DNA of 64,000 nt from Pampus argenteus (lineage: Eukaryota > Chordata > Actinopteri > Scombriformes > Stromateidae): positions 13,132,001-13,196,000 of the forward strand of contig CM072863.1 of NCBI GenBank assembly GCA_036937835.1, read 5' to 3'. The notes beneath the pieces are model-generated. The model was not told the DNA's origin. It saw only the letters and a list, made by a program, of their open reading frames with translations, and did not search any database. This document shows, piece by piece, positions 14,501 through 23,124 of this stretch. Positions within the stretch are counted from its first letter, which is position 1; each line of letters starts with the position of its first letter. Made by a program: the position numbers and the translations under genes.

Positions 14501-17110
14501 TTAGTCTCACACAATTTCATGACTCTATAAAACTAACACAGTTAATTTCAAGGTCAGTTGCTGTTGGTACGCACTGCAAAGGTCAGCAGAACGAATCTGC
14601 ACAGGATGGATTGGTCCTTCAAAGCAGCCCCAGACTGTATGGCATCCCATATCTATAAAACAACAGGTAATAAAAACTGTAGTCATTCTATTCTCCACTT
14701 ATACAACTAAAAAAAGTCTTTAGGCAACTGCACATTCATGAATCTGATGTATTTTACCTCTTTGGCCTCTTTCTCCAGCAGAGCCTTCTTATCAATGGTC
14801 TTAAAGGCATCTAGTGTGTTGGTGTTATACAGTGTTCCAATAGCTGGACAGCAGCGAGCCGGGGTCGGACCATCTCTAACAGCAAGAAAAACATTTCATG
14901 TTTGCATTTAACTGTGCTGGTGTCACAAACACAATTAAATATAGATACTTTATGTTTACAGCGTGCATTAGATTTTTAATTGTGAACATAGTTGAAATGG
15001 TAGTTGGACAAACGAATCTTATCAGGTCCATTGATTTGACTGAAATCAGTCTACTTATGTCACAACTAAACCATCTCCATGACAACTGGGCAACTTCATC
15101 TGCTTCGTCAGTCCATAACAATTTCATCCTAGAAGTCTGAAATTTGACATGGAGGCCAAGTGTTTGTGAGGTTGTGTATGTGCGTGTGAATGCACAAACA
15201 CGTGGATGCATGTGCGTACATGATTCACAGCTGTTGATAATGTGTGCTTGCTTTGCTAAAGTGAACAATGTTGCTTCATTGCAGGTTTCCAAATGAACTG
15301 AAGTGAAAGCTGATCCAAATGTGGTTTAACCTTGAGTTTAAGTTCAAAAGGAAGTTGTCCCATTAATCTCTTAACAATGAAAATATAACTCAACTTTTAT
15401 GAGCACTAGTCATAAGTTTACAAAAGGAAGCCACCTTAATTACCACACGGGATCGCTATGTCTTCCGTTCTTCAGACAGCTTTGAATGCTGCGCCAGTAA
15501 TACAATGCACTCCTGTTGTATTGTGTTTTCTTGTTAGTTCCTTTTACACTTAAACTCTCCACTGTACAGGTTCATTACACACCAAATCTGTCATTGTTTA
15601 ACAACATGAAGATGATGTATATTTGAATGCTTAATTTGACTTGAGTTTGATTATAAAGTTATACATGAGAAATCTAAAATTTGTTTATTTCTGAACAAAT
15701 CAATCTAAAATATAAGACTTTCTTGCATCTTTGATTACTAGCCTTTAACACCAGGAGTTGCCATTCATAACTTTTTTTGTTGGTTTATTTTGTAATGATC
15801 TACTGTTAGTGTCTGTATTAAAATACTTCCTTTATTAATTTGAGAGTGATAGCAGGTGCTTGTCTTGTGTTTTGACTTACACATCAAATGCACTGAACTC
15901 CAAAGTCAGGCGAGTAGGCAAACCAACTGGATCACCTATAGAAGACAAATGAGAATACGTGAAGTGGTTGAACAACTGTCGGCTTCAATTTAATTGTTTA
16001 AAACATGCTGATGTAGGTAAATAACATCACTGTTCTACCTGCTTCCATGTATATCCATGATAAACATATTCATTATGCAAAATATACCATGTTTAAAAAT
16101 AAAAGTGAAAAAAAATAGATGACTTTTGCAGGTTACTGATTAGAGATTGAACCCACAACAATGTTTTCACAGCACAAATTTAATTATCAACAAAACACTG
16201 ATCATATCCTACCATCTGATCCCACCACTCACCATTGTAGTAGTAACCTTTGATAGATTTGGGACTCTCATCCAACCTGTAGTCATTGAGTTTCTTCTGG
16301 GTAAGCTGGTGCCAGAAGCCTGCCTCCAGGGCACTGCTGAAAGGCGCAAACTGCAGCTTGAGGTCTGCAGCGGAGCACCCTCCTTCACTGGTATCAGATG
16401 CCATCACAATCTCACTAACAGGCAACACAGCCAAATTATACAAGCTGTGAAATGAAAACAGTTTATGAAACGCTTGCAAACTCAGTATTCAGTCCATCAA
16501 CACAGCAACAAATACATAACACAACAACTAGTGTATTTGTAACAGAAAGGTGTGGATATTTATGGTATACATCTCTAACATGTAATAAATGTGTCCTCAG
16601 ATCAGTCAGTCGAACCCAAACTGAATGGTGGCTAAGCATCAACATTGTCACAGATGTGCTGGTAATATTGATTAAAGTTGATTGACAGCAGGAAATATAA
16701 ATACATTGTCTTCATATAAAAATACATTAGCTTCATATGTAAATATATTGTCTTCATATATAAATATATTGTCTTCATATGTAAATATATTGTCTTCATA
16801 TATAAATACATGTTCAACATGCAGACGGGCCGTTTTCAGGACTTTTTATTTATTTTGCAGGAAGTTAACATGGACCTCACAGTGACAACACCAGGTTTGT
16901 CTGTTCTAACGTTTGTTCACGCGACCAGCATCACCCCGGCAACAGAACATACGATTACGACATAACCGTAGTCCAACACCAGATATGTTACATTAACGTT
17001 AAACAAGCCGGACAAATGTTTTTTTTTTTCTCCATCAGATTGTAACAAGCTGTAAGCTTTTTACACTTACCAGAAATCCTTACTTCCTGGTGATGATGAT
17101 CATGTGATCG
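1..17110 (-). CDS. atg7: atg7 gene, E1-like autophagy-activating enzyme (3' end outside window)
   Basis: ATG7 is the cytosolic E1-like enzyme that adenylates ATG12 and ATG8/LC3 family proteins, holds them as thioesters on its catalytic cysteine and passes them to the E2s ATG10 and ATG3. Fifteen coding exons between 16404 and 2299 join in frame with GT/AG borders to give 641 residues that align along their length with vertebrate ATG7. Landmarks are the N-terminal FAP motif (residues 19-21), the nucleotide-binding GAGTLGC (365-371), the first zinc-type CxxC pair (C566, C569) and the catalytic cysteine in QQCTVSRPG (C588). The two exons corresponding to the human C-terminus (about 78 residues, including the second CxxC pair) are not between 1 and 2298 and must lie beyond the window. 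A non-coding exon 1 begins near 17.1 kb. Family and gene identity are secure from sequence; the 5' limit is approximate. Confidence 0.96.
1982..2006. repeat. poly(A) run of 25
   Basis: A homopolymer inside the atg7 intron. No retroposed gene body is recognised next to it. Confidence 0.9.
2299..2374 (-). CDS. atg7: atg7 exon 16 (residues 616-641), last coding exon in window
   Basis: The exon encodes GGYAVASSSDDRMNEPPTSL then GLVPHQ, an unmistakable ATG7 block. Acceptor is TTATCCAG. The exon is ended at CATCAG|GTCAGA because that closes the codon and the sequence beyond it no longer matches ATG7. This donor has an unusual C at +3. The next expected block (RGFLSRF-like) is not found down to base 1. 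Confidence 0.9.
2375..3282 (-). other. atg7 intron 15
   Basis: About 0.9 kb of intron with no recognised exon or repeat. Open frames in it show no similarity to ATG7. Confidence 0.6.
3283..3398 (-). CDS. atg7: atg7 exon 15 with catalytic cysteine (residues 578-615)
   Basis: The exon encodes STRDRTLDQQCTVSRPGLAM, then IAGALAVEMMVSILQHTE. The cysteine in QQCTVSRPG (C588) corresponds to the catalytic thioester cysteine of ATG7 (C572 in human). Borders are ATAAACAG| and |GTAAGT. It ends with two bases of a split glycine codon. Confidence 0.96.
3399..4581 (-). other. atg7 intron 14
   Basis: 1.18 kb of intron with no recognised exon or repeat. Confidence 0.6.
4582..4824 (-). CDS. atg7: atg7 exon 14 with serine-rich insertion (residues 497-577)
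   Basis: The exon encodes LVVNAALGFDTFVVMRHGLK, a variable loop, then SSLFSNIPGHKLGCYFCNDV and VAPGD. C566 and C569 form the first CxxC pair of the adenylation-domain zinc site; its partner pair is in the missing C-terminal exon. The loop (about residues 519-551) is longer than the human one and, at 529-546, consists mostly of serine. It stays in frame. Borders are CACTCACTAG| and |GTAAGA. Confidence 0.95.
4825..5873 (-). other. atg7 intron 13
   Basis: AT-rich intron with a CTCF-like core at 5441-5454 (one mismatch). No exon or clear transposon is seen. Confidence 0.6.
5441..5454 (+). promoter_or_regulatory. CTCF-like motif in atg7 intron 13
   Basis: CCAGCAGGGGGAGC differs from the CTCF core consensus CCASYAGRKGGCRS at one position (A instead of C at position 12). 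The motif can also spread inside repeats, so occupancy is uncertain. Confidence 0.3.
5874..6068 (-). CDS. atg7: atg7 exon 13 (residues 432-496)
   Basis: The exon encodes NMSIPMPGHPVNFSEATL, DVEQLEKLISEHDVVFLLMD and TRESRWLPTVIAASKRK, among the most conserved ATG7 blocks. The DTRESRW element belongs to the nucleotide/ATG8 interface of the adenylation domain. Borders are CTCTTGCAG| and |GTATGA. Confidence 0.96.
6069..9088 (-). other. atg7 intron 12 (3.0 kb)
   Basis: This is the largest complete atg7 intron in the window. It contains a decayed transposase-like fragment (about 8050-8345), a homopolymer C/A patch (8503-8525) and A/T-rich filler. No exon is seen. Confidence 0.65.
8050..8345 (+). 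mobile_element. decayed Tc1/mariner-like transposase fragment
   Basis: The plus-strand frame contains IIPTVKYGGSVMVF. This resembles the NTIPTVKHGGGS-type segment of fish Tc1-like transposases, but the conserved WGCF that should follow is missing. The frame is short and no terminal repeats are visible, so this is a non-functional remnant. Assignment rests on one motif. Confidence 0.5.
9089..9247 (-). CDS. atg7: atg7 exon 12 (residues 379-431)
   Basis: This phase-0 exon includes GWGVRHITFVDNSKISYSNP, RQPLYEFEDC and GGGKSKAMAAVDRL, the core of the E1 adenylation fold. The VDN aspartate and the R-Q-PL-Y segment are conserved. Borders are GCTTCCAG| and |GTGAGT. Confidence 0.96.
9248..9653 (-). 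other. atg7 intron 11
   Basis: A 406-base intron; nothing else is recognised. Confidence 0.6.
9654..9798 (-). CDS. atg7: atg7 exon 11, start of adenylation domain (residues 330-378)
   Basis: The exon encodes RLAESSVDLNLKLMRWRLVP followed by the nucleotide-binding loop GAGTLGCNVAR (GAGTLGC at residues 365-371). This is the defining motif of E1-type adenylation domains. Borders are GAATCCAG| and |GTAAGA; it ends on a codon boundary. Confidence 0.96.
9799..10352 (-). other. atg7 intron 10
   Basis: AT-rich intron with no recognised exon. It carries short repeated TTTCCATACTTT-like words (9875-9890, 10190-10265). Confidence 0.6.
10353..10443 (-). CDS. atg7: atg7 exon 10 (residues 300-329)
   Basis: The exon encodes CPKSVGWEKNPKGAMGPRMV and NLSECMDPK, the linker leading into the adenylation domain. 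Borders are TTTTCACAG| and |GTAACA. Confidence 0.95.
10444..11020 (-). other. atg7 intron 9
   Basis: AT-rich, with T-rich runs at 10850-10930. No exon or repeat is recognised. Confidence 0.6.
11021..11142 (-). CDS. atg7: atg7 exon 9 (residues 259-299)
   Basis: The exon encodes GSKLGTVEILCFRDRTLQGS and VVFQVKLPELPLNS. The CFRDRT and FEVKLPE-type blocks are typical of ATG7. Acceptor is TTTGTTTCAG and donor TCAG|GTAATC. It ends with one base of a split codon. Confidence 0.95.
11146..11198. repeat. (AAAC)n microsatellite forming the exon 9 acceptor tract
   Basis: About eight AAAC units are followed by AAAT/AAAC variants and a short CA run. On the gene strand this is (GTTT)n directly ahead of the CAG acceptor, so it serves as the pyrimidine-rich tract. 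Confidence 0.9.
12865..12884. repeat. (CA)10 microsatellite overlapping an atg7 splice donor
   Basis: Uninterrupted AC dinucleotides occupy 12865-12884. On the gene strand they read (TG)n and begin at intron positions +5/+6 of the exon 8 donor. Confidence 0.95.
12889..12977 (-). CDS. atg7: atg7 exon 8 (residues 230-258)
   Basis: The exon encodes VTVGVYDPCTLSQHPGWPF and on to LLSYRW, matching the conserved GVYDPC/HPGWPLRN block. Acceptor is TTTTTCTAG. The donor GTAAGT runs straight into a (TG)n microsatellite. The last codon (W) is split with exon 9. Confidence 0.95.
12978..13588 (-). other. atg7 intron 7
   Basis: The intron holds a transposon-like fragment at about 13330-13550 and short AT repeats. 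No exon is seen. Confidence 0.65.
13330..13550. mobile_element. fragment of a fish interspersed DNA element
   Basis: The stretch around CCACAGAATATTTTCCCAAA and the following GGTGGAGTCATGAACACT resembles, from memory, a repeat family scattered through many fish genomes. It has no intact frame and no terminal repeats could be seen, so the family is left open. Confidence 0.5.
13589..13735 (-). CDS. atg7: atg7 exon 7 (residues 181-229)
   Basis: This 147-base phase-0 exon starts IAALQEVYDDLC and includes AVPYFLMKY, matching the ATG7 N-terminal domain. The last part (SVQMAPLEDWETFFTDTKK) is more diverged from the human protein. Borders are ATCTCAG-type| (CTCAG) and |GTACAA. Confidence 0.94.
13736..14357 (-). 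other. atg7 intron 6
   Basis: This is AT-rich intron. A short hairpin (CATTTTG, loop, CAAAATG) at 14227-14246 could be the remnant of a small transposon end, but no second end was found. Confidence 0.6.
14358..14474 (-). CDS. atg7: atg7 exon 6 (residues 142-180)
   Basis: This phase-0 exon encodes the strongly conserved DLKKYHFYYWFCFPALC block and ends at FSAKQ before donor GTTGGT. Acceptor is TTTCCTCAG. The donor is weaker than consensus at +3 and +4. Confidence 0.95.
14575..14652 (-). CDS. atg7: atg7 exon 5 (residues 116-141)
   Basis: This 78-base phase-0 exon begins IWDAIQSGAAL and ends VLLTFA. Borders are TTTTATAG| and |GTGCGT. It is part of the N-terminal domain. Confidence 0.93.
14758..14875 (-). 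CDS. atg7: atg7 exon 4 (residues 76-115)
   Basis: The exon encodes PTPARCCPAIGTLYNTNTL followed by the DKKALLEKEAKE helix region, colinear with vertebrate ATG7. Acceptor is GCTGTTAG and donor GAG|GTAAAA. It ends on a codon boundary. Confidence 0.95.
14876..15880 (-). other. atg7 intron 3
   Basis: About 1.0 kb of AT-rich sequence lies between two confident exons. Open frames here have no ATG7 similarity, and one overlaps the exon 4 acceptor by chance. No repeat is recognised. Confidence 0.7.
15881..15935 (-). CDS. atg7: atg7 exon 3 (residues 58-75)
   Basis: This 55-base exon encodes GDPVGLPTRLTLEFSAFD with split codons at both ends. Borders are CTATAG| and |GTAAGTC. It continues the N-terminal ATG7 domain and keeps frame with exons 2 and 4. 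Confidence 0.93.
16233..16414 (-). CDS. atg7: atg7 exon 2, first coding exon (residues 1-57)
   Basis: The start codon is at 16404-16402, reading MASDTSEGG. It is chosen because the sequence upstream of 16414 is a pyrimidine-rich acceptor (TTGCCTGTTAG) and because the downstream peptide KLQFAPFSSALEAGFW matches the ATG7 N-terminus at the expected distance. An in-frame ATG further up lies in the intron. The exon carries the FAP motif (residues 19-21) and ends at KSIKGYYYN plus one base, followed by donor GTGAGT. Confidence 0.95.
16415..17070 (-). other. atg7 intron 1
   Basis: The intron runs from donor GTAAGTGT to acceptor CCTGTTAG just before TGAGATTGTGATG. It contains the 21-bp tandem repeat at 16690-16815 and a CpG-rich stretch at 16910-16970. 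No exon is seen. Confidence 0.7.
16690..16815. repeat. 21-bp tandem repeat (minisatellite) in atg7 intron 1
   Basis: The marker CTTCAT starts at 16710, 16731, 16752, 16773 and 16794, an exact 21-base period over at least five units. Units differ by a few bases: ATATAA and ATGTAA variants alternate in the last four. The period is a multiple of three, so reading frames stay open through it, but this is intronic. Confidence 0.9.
17082..17090 (-). promoter_or_regulatory. ETS-type site near atg7 exon 1
   Basis: Minus strand CCAGGAAGT resembles GABPA/ETS sites common in CpG-type housekeeping promoters. It lies within or just downstream of the likely start region of atg7. This is motif evidence only. 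Confidence 0.3.
17100..17107. promoter_or_regulatory. M-box / MiT-TFE-type E-box at atg7 5' end
   Basis: TCATGTGA lies inside the near-palindrome GATCATGTGATC, about 30 bases from the exon 1 donor. This octamer is the M-box recognised by MITF/TFE family bHLH-zip factors, which include the autophagy regulators TFEB and TFE3. An ETS-type core (CAGGAAGT on the minus strand, 17083-17089) is about 10 bases away. Binding is inferred only from motif and position. Confidence 0.4.
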
Positions 17111-18139
17111 GATGCAATGCAGTGTGGGTAAGTAGTCGTCCCAGTCTCTTTAAATTAGCTTAGCTGCTACTAAAGTAAAGTTACGGTATTTCTGTGGTTT
17201 GTGGTGCAAGCATCATTGAGTAAAATATAAAGAACCAGAACAAAAACAAGAACACGCAAACGATAAAGCACGAGAAGACTGACAAGAACCTGTACATGCC
17301 GCTTCTTTTCATTTCGGGGTGAAAAGACAGGCGCGAGGATGCAGCGAGCCCTCGAGAACTAACGTTTTTATTAGTTATCGGTATTAACCGTTATTAACGT
17401 TTTCAATCATAAACGAAATGCAATAGTTTCTGGAAGTGAAACAAAGCTATACGGGCTTATAATGTATACAATACCAGAATGGTCAACGGAAACGCACAAG
17501 TTTCCTAAGCACACCTGACTGTGCTGCCAGGGACCGTCGCGAAAGGATACTCCTGAGAAAAAAGAGAAGAGACGAAAAAACAAACAAACATGTACCTCGG
17601 CTTTTGTTGAACTTGGCTCTTCAAGACATTTGTTTTTATTTTAATTTTGTGAATAGTAACACAATAAGTTATAGGCACACATGTAACATGCTGCCAAAAT
17701 AAATAAACATGGGCCAAAGCCAAGTTTAGAAATAGCTGACCCAGGTCATACATCCCAAAGTCTGTAAAATATGATTGTATGATTTCAAAATAACAGCTAT
17801 ATATTCTGTAAGTTTAATTTCCTGGCATGAAGGTCTTAATGCTGTTCCATAGCCTTAATTCTTACTAAAATACTGGTATAAAATACAAAATCTAATTCTT
17901 ATATATTATTTTGTTAGTCTAAAAAGTGTATACATTAGTACATTTAAATCAGCCTTTAAAATTGCACACCCTGTTGACAAAAAAAAATCCCTACTGGTAA
18001 ACGATTGACTTAACGAAAGACTTGGCCTTGGTGATATATTTTTAACAGCTTTTATAGTCTGTTATGGAAATAATTGCATTAATCATATAACCATGTGTTT
18101 CAACTGTGTATGTGATGGTTAGATGAAGGACAAATGTTA

Positions 18140-18142
<3 letters not shown>

Positions 18143-18187
<45 letters not shown>
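18143..18187. repeat. (GT)22 microsatellite
   Basis: An uninterrupted GT dinucleotide tract of about 45 bases lies about 1 kb upstream of the atg7 promoter region. Confidence 0.95.
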
Positions 18188-18188
<1 letters not shown>

Positions 18189-19122
18189 AATAGTTTGGAG
18201 TGTTAGTAATGTCACAGACAGACATCCCTCTGTGTTAACTTAGACATAACCTTGAATAAACATCATCATTCCACTAAGCGCATGAGCATGAGCTGAAACT
18301 TGGCCACACACAATATGAATGATTCATAACCTGTTGTCTACGTGACTAGACTTTGAAGCCATCCTTGTTCATCTCACCAAATAAGTACCATGTTTTGAGA
18401 TCACCTCTTCTGTGTATAAGTATGTGCCAGAAACTTTCTTCAGGGCCTCACTTGCTTCAGAGTTTGTAAGCCCGTACATGTACTCTTGTGTGACTCATTA
18501 AAGGCAGTTGTACTGCAAAGTACTGTGTACTCTCTGGTATGTACCTTTCTCATCTGCTTTCTAGATTAGCTTACTTGAACTGTTTGACTAAAGGGGTATA
18601 AACCCACACTAACATTGCATCGTACAGTTTTAACATAGTAATATTTACAAATAGCAGGTGGACTCATGGACTGTTGGTGTGAAATGAATGCTTATTTACC
18701 ACTCATGTTTGTCAGCTTGAGTCACTGCATCTGTTCAGCGAACTTATTGCACTTGAAACTCAGCTGGATCATTTTGAGTTCAGTGACATTATGTGAGCCT
18801 TCTGTGAGATTATTTGGTTGAGTGAAAGAAGACAACAAAGTGGAGAGTGATCTCTATGCGGGCGTACACTGAAAGCTGCTGGTCAAATGTGCTTGCTTGC
18901 TCACTTCTTCTGCACTTTATGTGCACTTCTTGTTTGATGCTGGACTTTATGAAAGTTGTACTCAAATCACCTACCCCTCCTACACTACCACATTTTTGTT
19001 TTGTTTGTGATTATTGCGGCCAAAAATTATTGACTTTGCAGCAGCTTTTCTCAGAAATTCCAGTACAATTTGCAATATTTTATGTGCGCTTCTTGTGCTA
19101 TTGCAGAAAAAGTGCAAGCAAA

Positions 19123-19241
19123 GGAAAATCAAATCAAATCAAATTTTATTTATATAGCCCAAAATCACAAAATACATTTGTCTCAGAGGGCTTTACAATC
19201 TGTACAGGGAGTGACACCCTCTGTCCTTAGACCCTCGATTC
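19123..19241 (+). repeat. fish interspersed repeat (TTTATTTATATAGCCC type)
   Basis: The segment starts with AATCAAATC repeats, then TTTTATTTATATAGCCC, CAGAGGGCTTTACAATCTGT and CCTCTGTCCTTAGACCCTCG. From memory this signature recurs in very many teleost genomes. The family name (SINE or LINE tail) is not assigned. Confidence 0.7.
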
Positions 19242-20027
19242 GAAAATAATGTTTTTAAAAACTACTACTAATGATGAGTCATATGTAATCACTTCCTGCG
19301 ATAAAAACATACAGCACATCAGAGAATCACTTATGTTTCAGTGTTATTTTTTATTTTATTTTCATTTTCTGAACGTGAGAACATGGGTAAGTTATATACT
19401 GTACTTGAGTTCCATTTATAAGCCTTTAATAAATAAACTTTCACCTCAACATTAGTACCAAATAAAATCAGTCAATAATGGCATTACAATAATGGTTAGT
19501 TGTAGTTTTGTATGCTTCGTGGTAGAAAAGTGACTGTTCAGTTAAGATTTCTGTTTGTAGTCAGTCCCAATATTACAAAGTACAAAGCAGTTTCCCTCTA
19601 CTGTCATGCAAAATATTTGTGAATTGTTTTGCACAGCCTATGGCAGTAATCTTCTGTACATATTCCACCTGAACGTTATCATGACACAAAATGCAACAAT
19701 TGGTCCAAATCACAAGCAGTCTGTTGATCTGGCCATTTCATGCCAAACATCTGTGGTCACATAGCAAAATTGCAATCTCACAGTGTGATATCCTAAAACA
19801 AATATTCTTAATTTCTTTTTCAAATGTACTTCCCCTGGTTCTATATATACAGTTAATTGTATGAAGTCAATGTCTGCTTCACATTTACCACTGACTTGTT
19901 TTGATTTCCATTCCTCTTTCGTGCCATAGTGGCATGCCTCTAGGGATAGCAGTGTCAGTCCTGAAGTATCTCAGACATCAGTTGCCCCCAGAGAATGAAT
20001 CCTGACTTTACTGACCTGACTTTTCAG

Positions 20028-20430
20028 TGCCACCAGCAGTTTGACATTTTTGGCTTCTAGTGAAATATTTCAACAACCATTGGATGGATTGCTATGACAT
20101 TTGGTACTAATATCCGTGTTACCCAGACAATAAATTATAATGACTTTGGTGATCCCCTGACTTTTTCCACCACCAGCAGGTAAACGTTTTCACACTGAGA
20201 AATAGATAGATGGGTCAGAAAATTTGTTACAAATTTGGTCCCCAAAATGATGAACCCTAATGACTATGGTGATTCCCATACTATTCCTCTAGCGCCATCA
20301 TGAGGTTAACATTTTTGATTTCAATAAAATATCTCCTATTGGATAGATTGCTATGACATGTGGTACAGACGGTCATGACAGGTTGGATTAAAGGATGAAT
20401 TTTAATCACTTTGATGATTCTCAGCATGTC
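20028..20430 (+). repeat. diverged fish repeat with internal ~150-bp units
   Basis: The motifs GGATGGATTGCTATGACAT, CCTAATGACTATGGTGAT and CTAGCGCCATCATGAGGTTA recur in diverged form within the segment (for example two GATTGCTATGACAT words about 260 bases apart, and three AATGACTTTGGTGAT-like words). They match a repeat family common in percomorph intergenic DNA, from memory. It has no coding potential. Confidence 0.65.
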
Positions 20431-23124
20431 TGTAAATCCTTGCTTCACTGCCAGTAGTATAACTTGTCTTCATTTTCCAAATCAAAATGCACTCTTAAAA
20501 TTAAATGGGACCTATTCTGAGAGGTTTACAGGTCAATTTCTTCACTGGTCCAGCTAAAGAGGGCAAAGGGAGAAGACTTAAGCCCCTATAGTCACTATAC
20601 TTTGCACATAAGCTACCACATGTATGGAAAATAACAACAGATTTTTTCATTAGAAGATCAAGTTTCTGTCAAAGATATTTTACATTTCAGTTTCATTTAC
20701 ACACTTCTTTTAGATGTTTTATTGAATAACACGTATGGGTGTCTAAAAATCAAGCTAAACACTTTGATACTTTGACCACAATAAATTGTTTTACGATGGA
20801 TTTTGTTGTTCTACTGGGGTTATAGTCCATATTTCAGGTTTCCATTTATCTTTACACAATCATTTTATTACCATTCATGTTGGCTTTGGCAAATCTGAGT
20901 GTGCAATCCATATTTATTTGAGAGATTCCTTTCTGACTTACAGTAAAATATGTGCTAGCTTTATCAGAGTTGATTATCACTATGCTGTTAATGTTTATAC
21001 TGTTCCCACAGTTACAGCCAACATAAGGCTGTTTCCTGTTGCTGGTGTTCCTTCTATTACTATGAAAACACAGAACTGTGCCACTTTCTATATTGATATG
21101 ATCAAATAGTTTGTGCAGATAGGAGAGTTTTACCTATTGGCATACAGGGTCCTGATAGAAAATATTGTATGTAAGGAAGGAATGATGAAGAAAATTAGTG
21201 ATTTTGGTCTACATAAACAAAACTGATATGACTCAGCAATGTAGATCAACTAATATACAGGCATTTGTAGCATACACTTGGTATTCAGACTATTTTCAAA
21301 CACATTTAAACAAACACAAAATTGCCTAATTTTGGATGGTTGCGTAGTGACTACTATCCCTCAAATGATAGACATACTGTGGTAGTCATAACAATGAACA
21401 TTATTAAAACCAAATGAAATAAAATAAAAAAAATAGAAACACATTATCTTATGAGTTACAGATGTTATGTAATGAAACTTTGAGTGAATGAAAGGAGACC
21501 AGACAGCAGTTTACAGGGAACAGTGTCTAAATTGTAAAGCCACTTTTGCAGAAATATGATTTACATTAAAATCAAAACAGTGGGAATTTAATAACTTTGA
21601 TAACACAATTGATCTGTTTATGTTGACATAGCTGTAGCCTACTCTGTGCAATCACAGACATGCTTCTTCTACATCATCACTCCCTCTAGCTCTGATTTGT
21701 TTGCTTTGGCTAAGTCGTGACTCACAACCCGTTAGTGTTCATTGTACACACAGGAAACATTAACATGTGTTTCTTGTTGTTTTGATGGAGTTGAAAATGT
21801 CAGTAAATATGTCAATGAGTGCAACCATATCAAAAGCATTATAATTCACAAATAATGCAGTAATAGGCTTGTGACATGGGAAAATGTATTGAGCATGAGA
21901 AATCTGAACACATCATTTGAACTGATATACCGGATATGTTGGAAATGTTTATTATTAAACCATGTAACATTGTTTTGTACATGAGGATTGCAGGCTTCTC
22001 TAATGGGAGCCATAATTGTGCTATGATGATGCTTTGTCTCTGGAGCTTGATGGATGCACTTTGTGTGCGCGTACTAAATGTTTGATTAATACTAATGCAT
22101 TGTGTTATGGAGTTATTGACTAATATTTGGTGCTTAGCAATCAGTTCCTAAATGGTAGTTTTGTTAGGAGAAAAACAAAATCCTTGTGCGGTTTAACAGA
22201 GGTTAGGTTTGTTAAGTGGTTACCATGCAGTTATTTTTTTAATTGACAGTGTGAAAATATGTGATTCAGAGTATATTCATGTAGATATGAATTAATGAGT
22301 TTTTTGTTCTGTTTTTAGTTCAGATTTGTTCTTTTATATTTTATTTTTGCTGATGCACTCACCTATTCTACTTATCACAGTAAAGAGATGACAAAGCACA
22401 AACAGGTAAAACACAGGCAGATTTCTGTACATAATTAGTGTTAAAGACGGTGATTTTAATGCGTAGAAACACAATGAAACCATTTAAAGCCTGCGTGTTT
22501 TAAAAACCCTTAAAGGAAGGGACAGTTGAACAGATAACTGGGGTCACAGCTCACCAGACACGTTGCCAAAATTTAGATGAGTTTTTTCCTGGACTGACAT
22601 CAGAAAGGACAACTAATGTTCTGTATCCTGTTTTAATGATGTGAAAACAACCGATGTGATCGCAAATACATGGAAGGGCCTGTAAAATTATAAATATGTT
22701 GTATAATGTTACATCATGTTAAATCTCGGTTTCTGTATTTTGTGCAATAAATAAATAAATTAAAAAGCTATTTTGGACAAAGTTTTCCTGTAATAAAACA
22801 CAGCCAAGCCAAAATCATGCTGCTGTTTCTGAGGGAGATCAAATTCCTTTTTAGTTTAAAGGTCTCTGGTCCTTGACCTACTTCATTGCCGTAAGCATGA
22901 CATAGACAAAATAAATAACACTGAATTCAGACATTATCCTCAACTGCTGCTATGACTCTGAATCAAAGTGCATTCATTTACATAAGTCAAATCTTGAAGA
23001 AACAGAAATAATTAACACTTAAATAATACCTTGAAAGTTTAATCTACACTTTATAAAACTTGTCACCTCCTCATCTGTATCAGCACAATTTAGACACCCA
23101 ATATTTTATTCTGCTTATTACCTG

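Larger units (their letters stand above)
17071..17110 (-). other. atg7: atg7 exon 1, non-coding 5'UTR (upper limit approximate)
   Basis: On the minus strand the sequence CTG|GTAAGTGT gives a strong splice donor whose exon side starts at 17071. It lies 656 bases upstream of the acceptor of the first coding exon and no coding sequence is needed here, so it is read as the 5'UTR exon. The transcription start cannot be placed; 17110 is a guess. The surrounding 16.9-17.55 kb is clearly richer in CpG than the rest of the locus, as expected for a housekeeping promoter. Confidence 0.6.
17111..22330. other. intergenic region between atg7 and hrh1
   Basis: About 5.2 kb without a supported gene. It holds the CpG-richer atg7 upstream flank (to about 17.55 kb), a (GT)n tract, one short interspersed repeat and a diverged tandem-type fish repeat. 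A related 16-17 base word, TTATGTGCACTTCTTGT, occurs twice about 165 bases apart (18.91 and 19.08 kb). Confidence 0.6.

Noticed and set aside
16405..16479. Upstream in-frame ATG for atg7
   Set aside because: The stretch above 16414 is the splice acceptor tract (TTGCCTGTTAG), and the conserved N-terminus starts at the ATG at 16404.
16632..16820. Periodic minus-strand peptide (YLYMKTI/YLHMKTI heptads)
   Set aside because: A by-product of the intronic 21-bp minisatellite, whose period is a multiple of three; it is not an exon.
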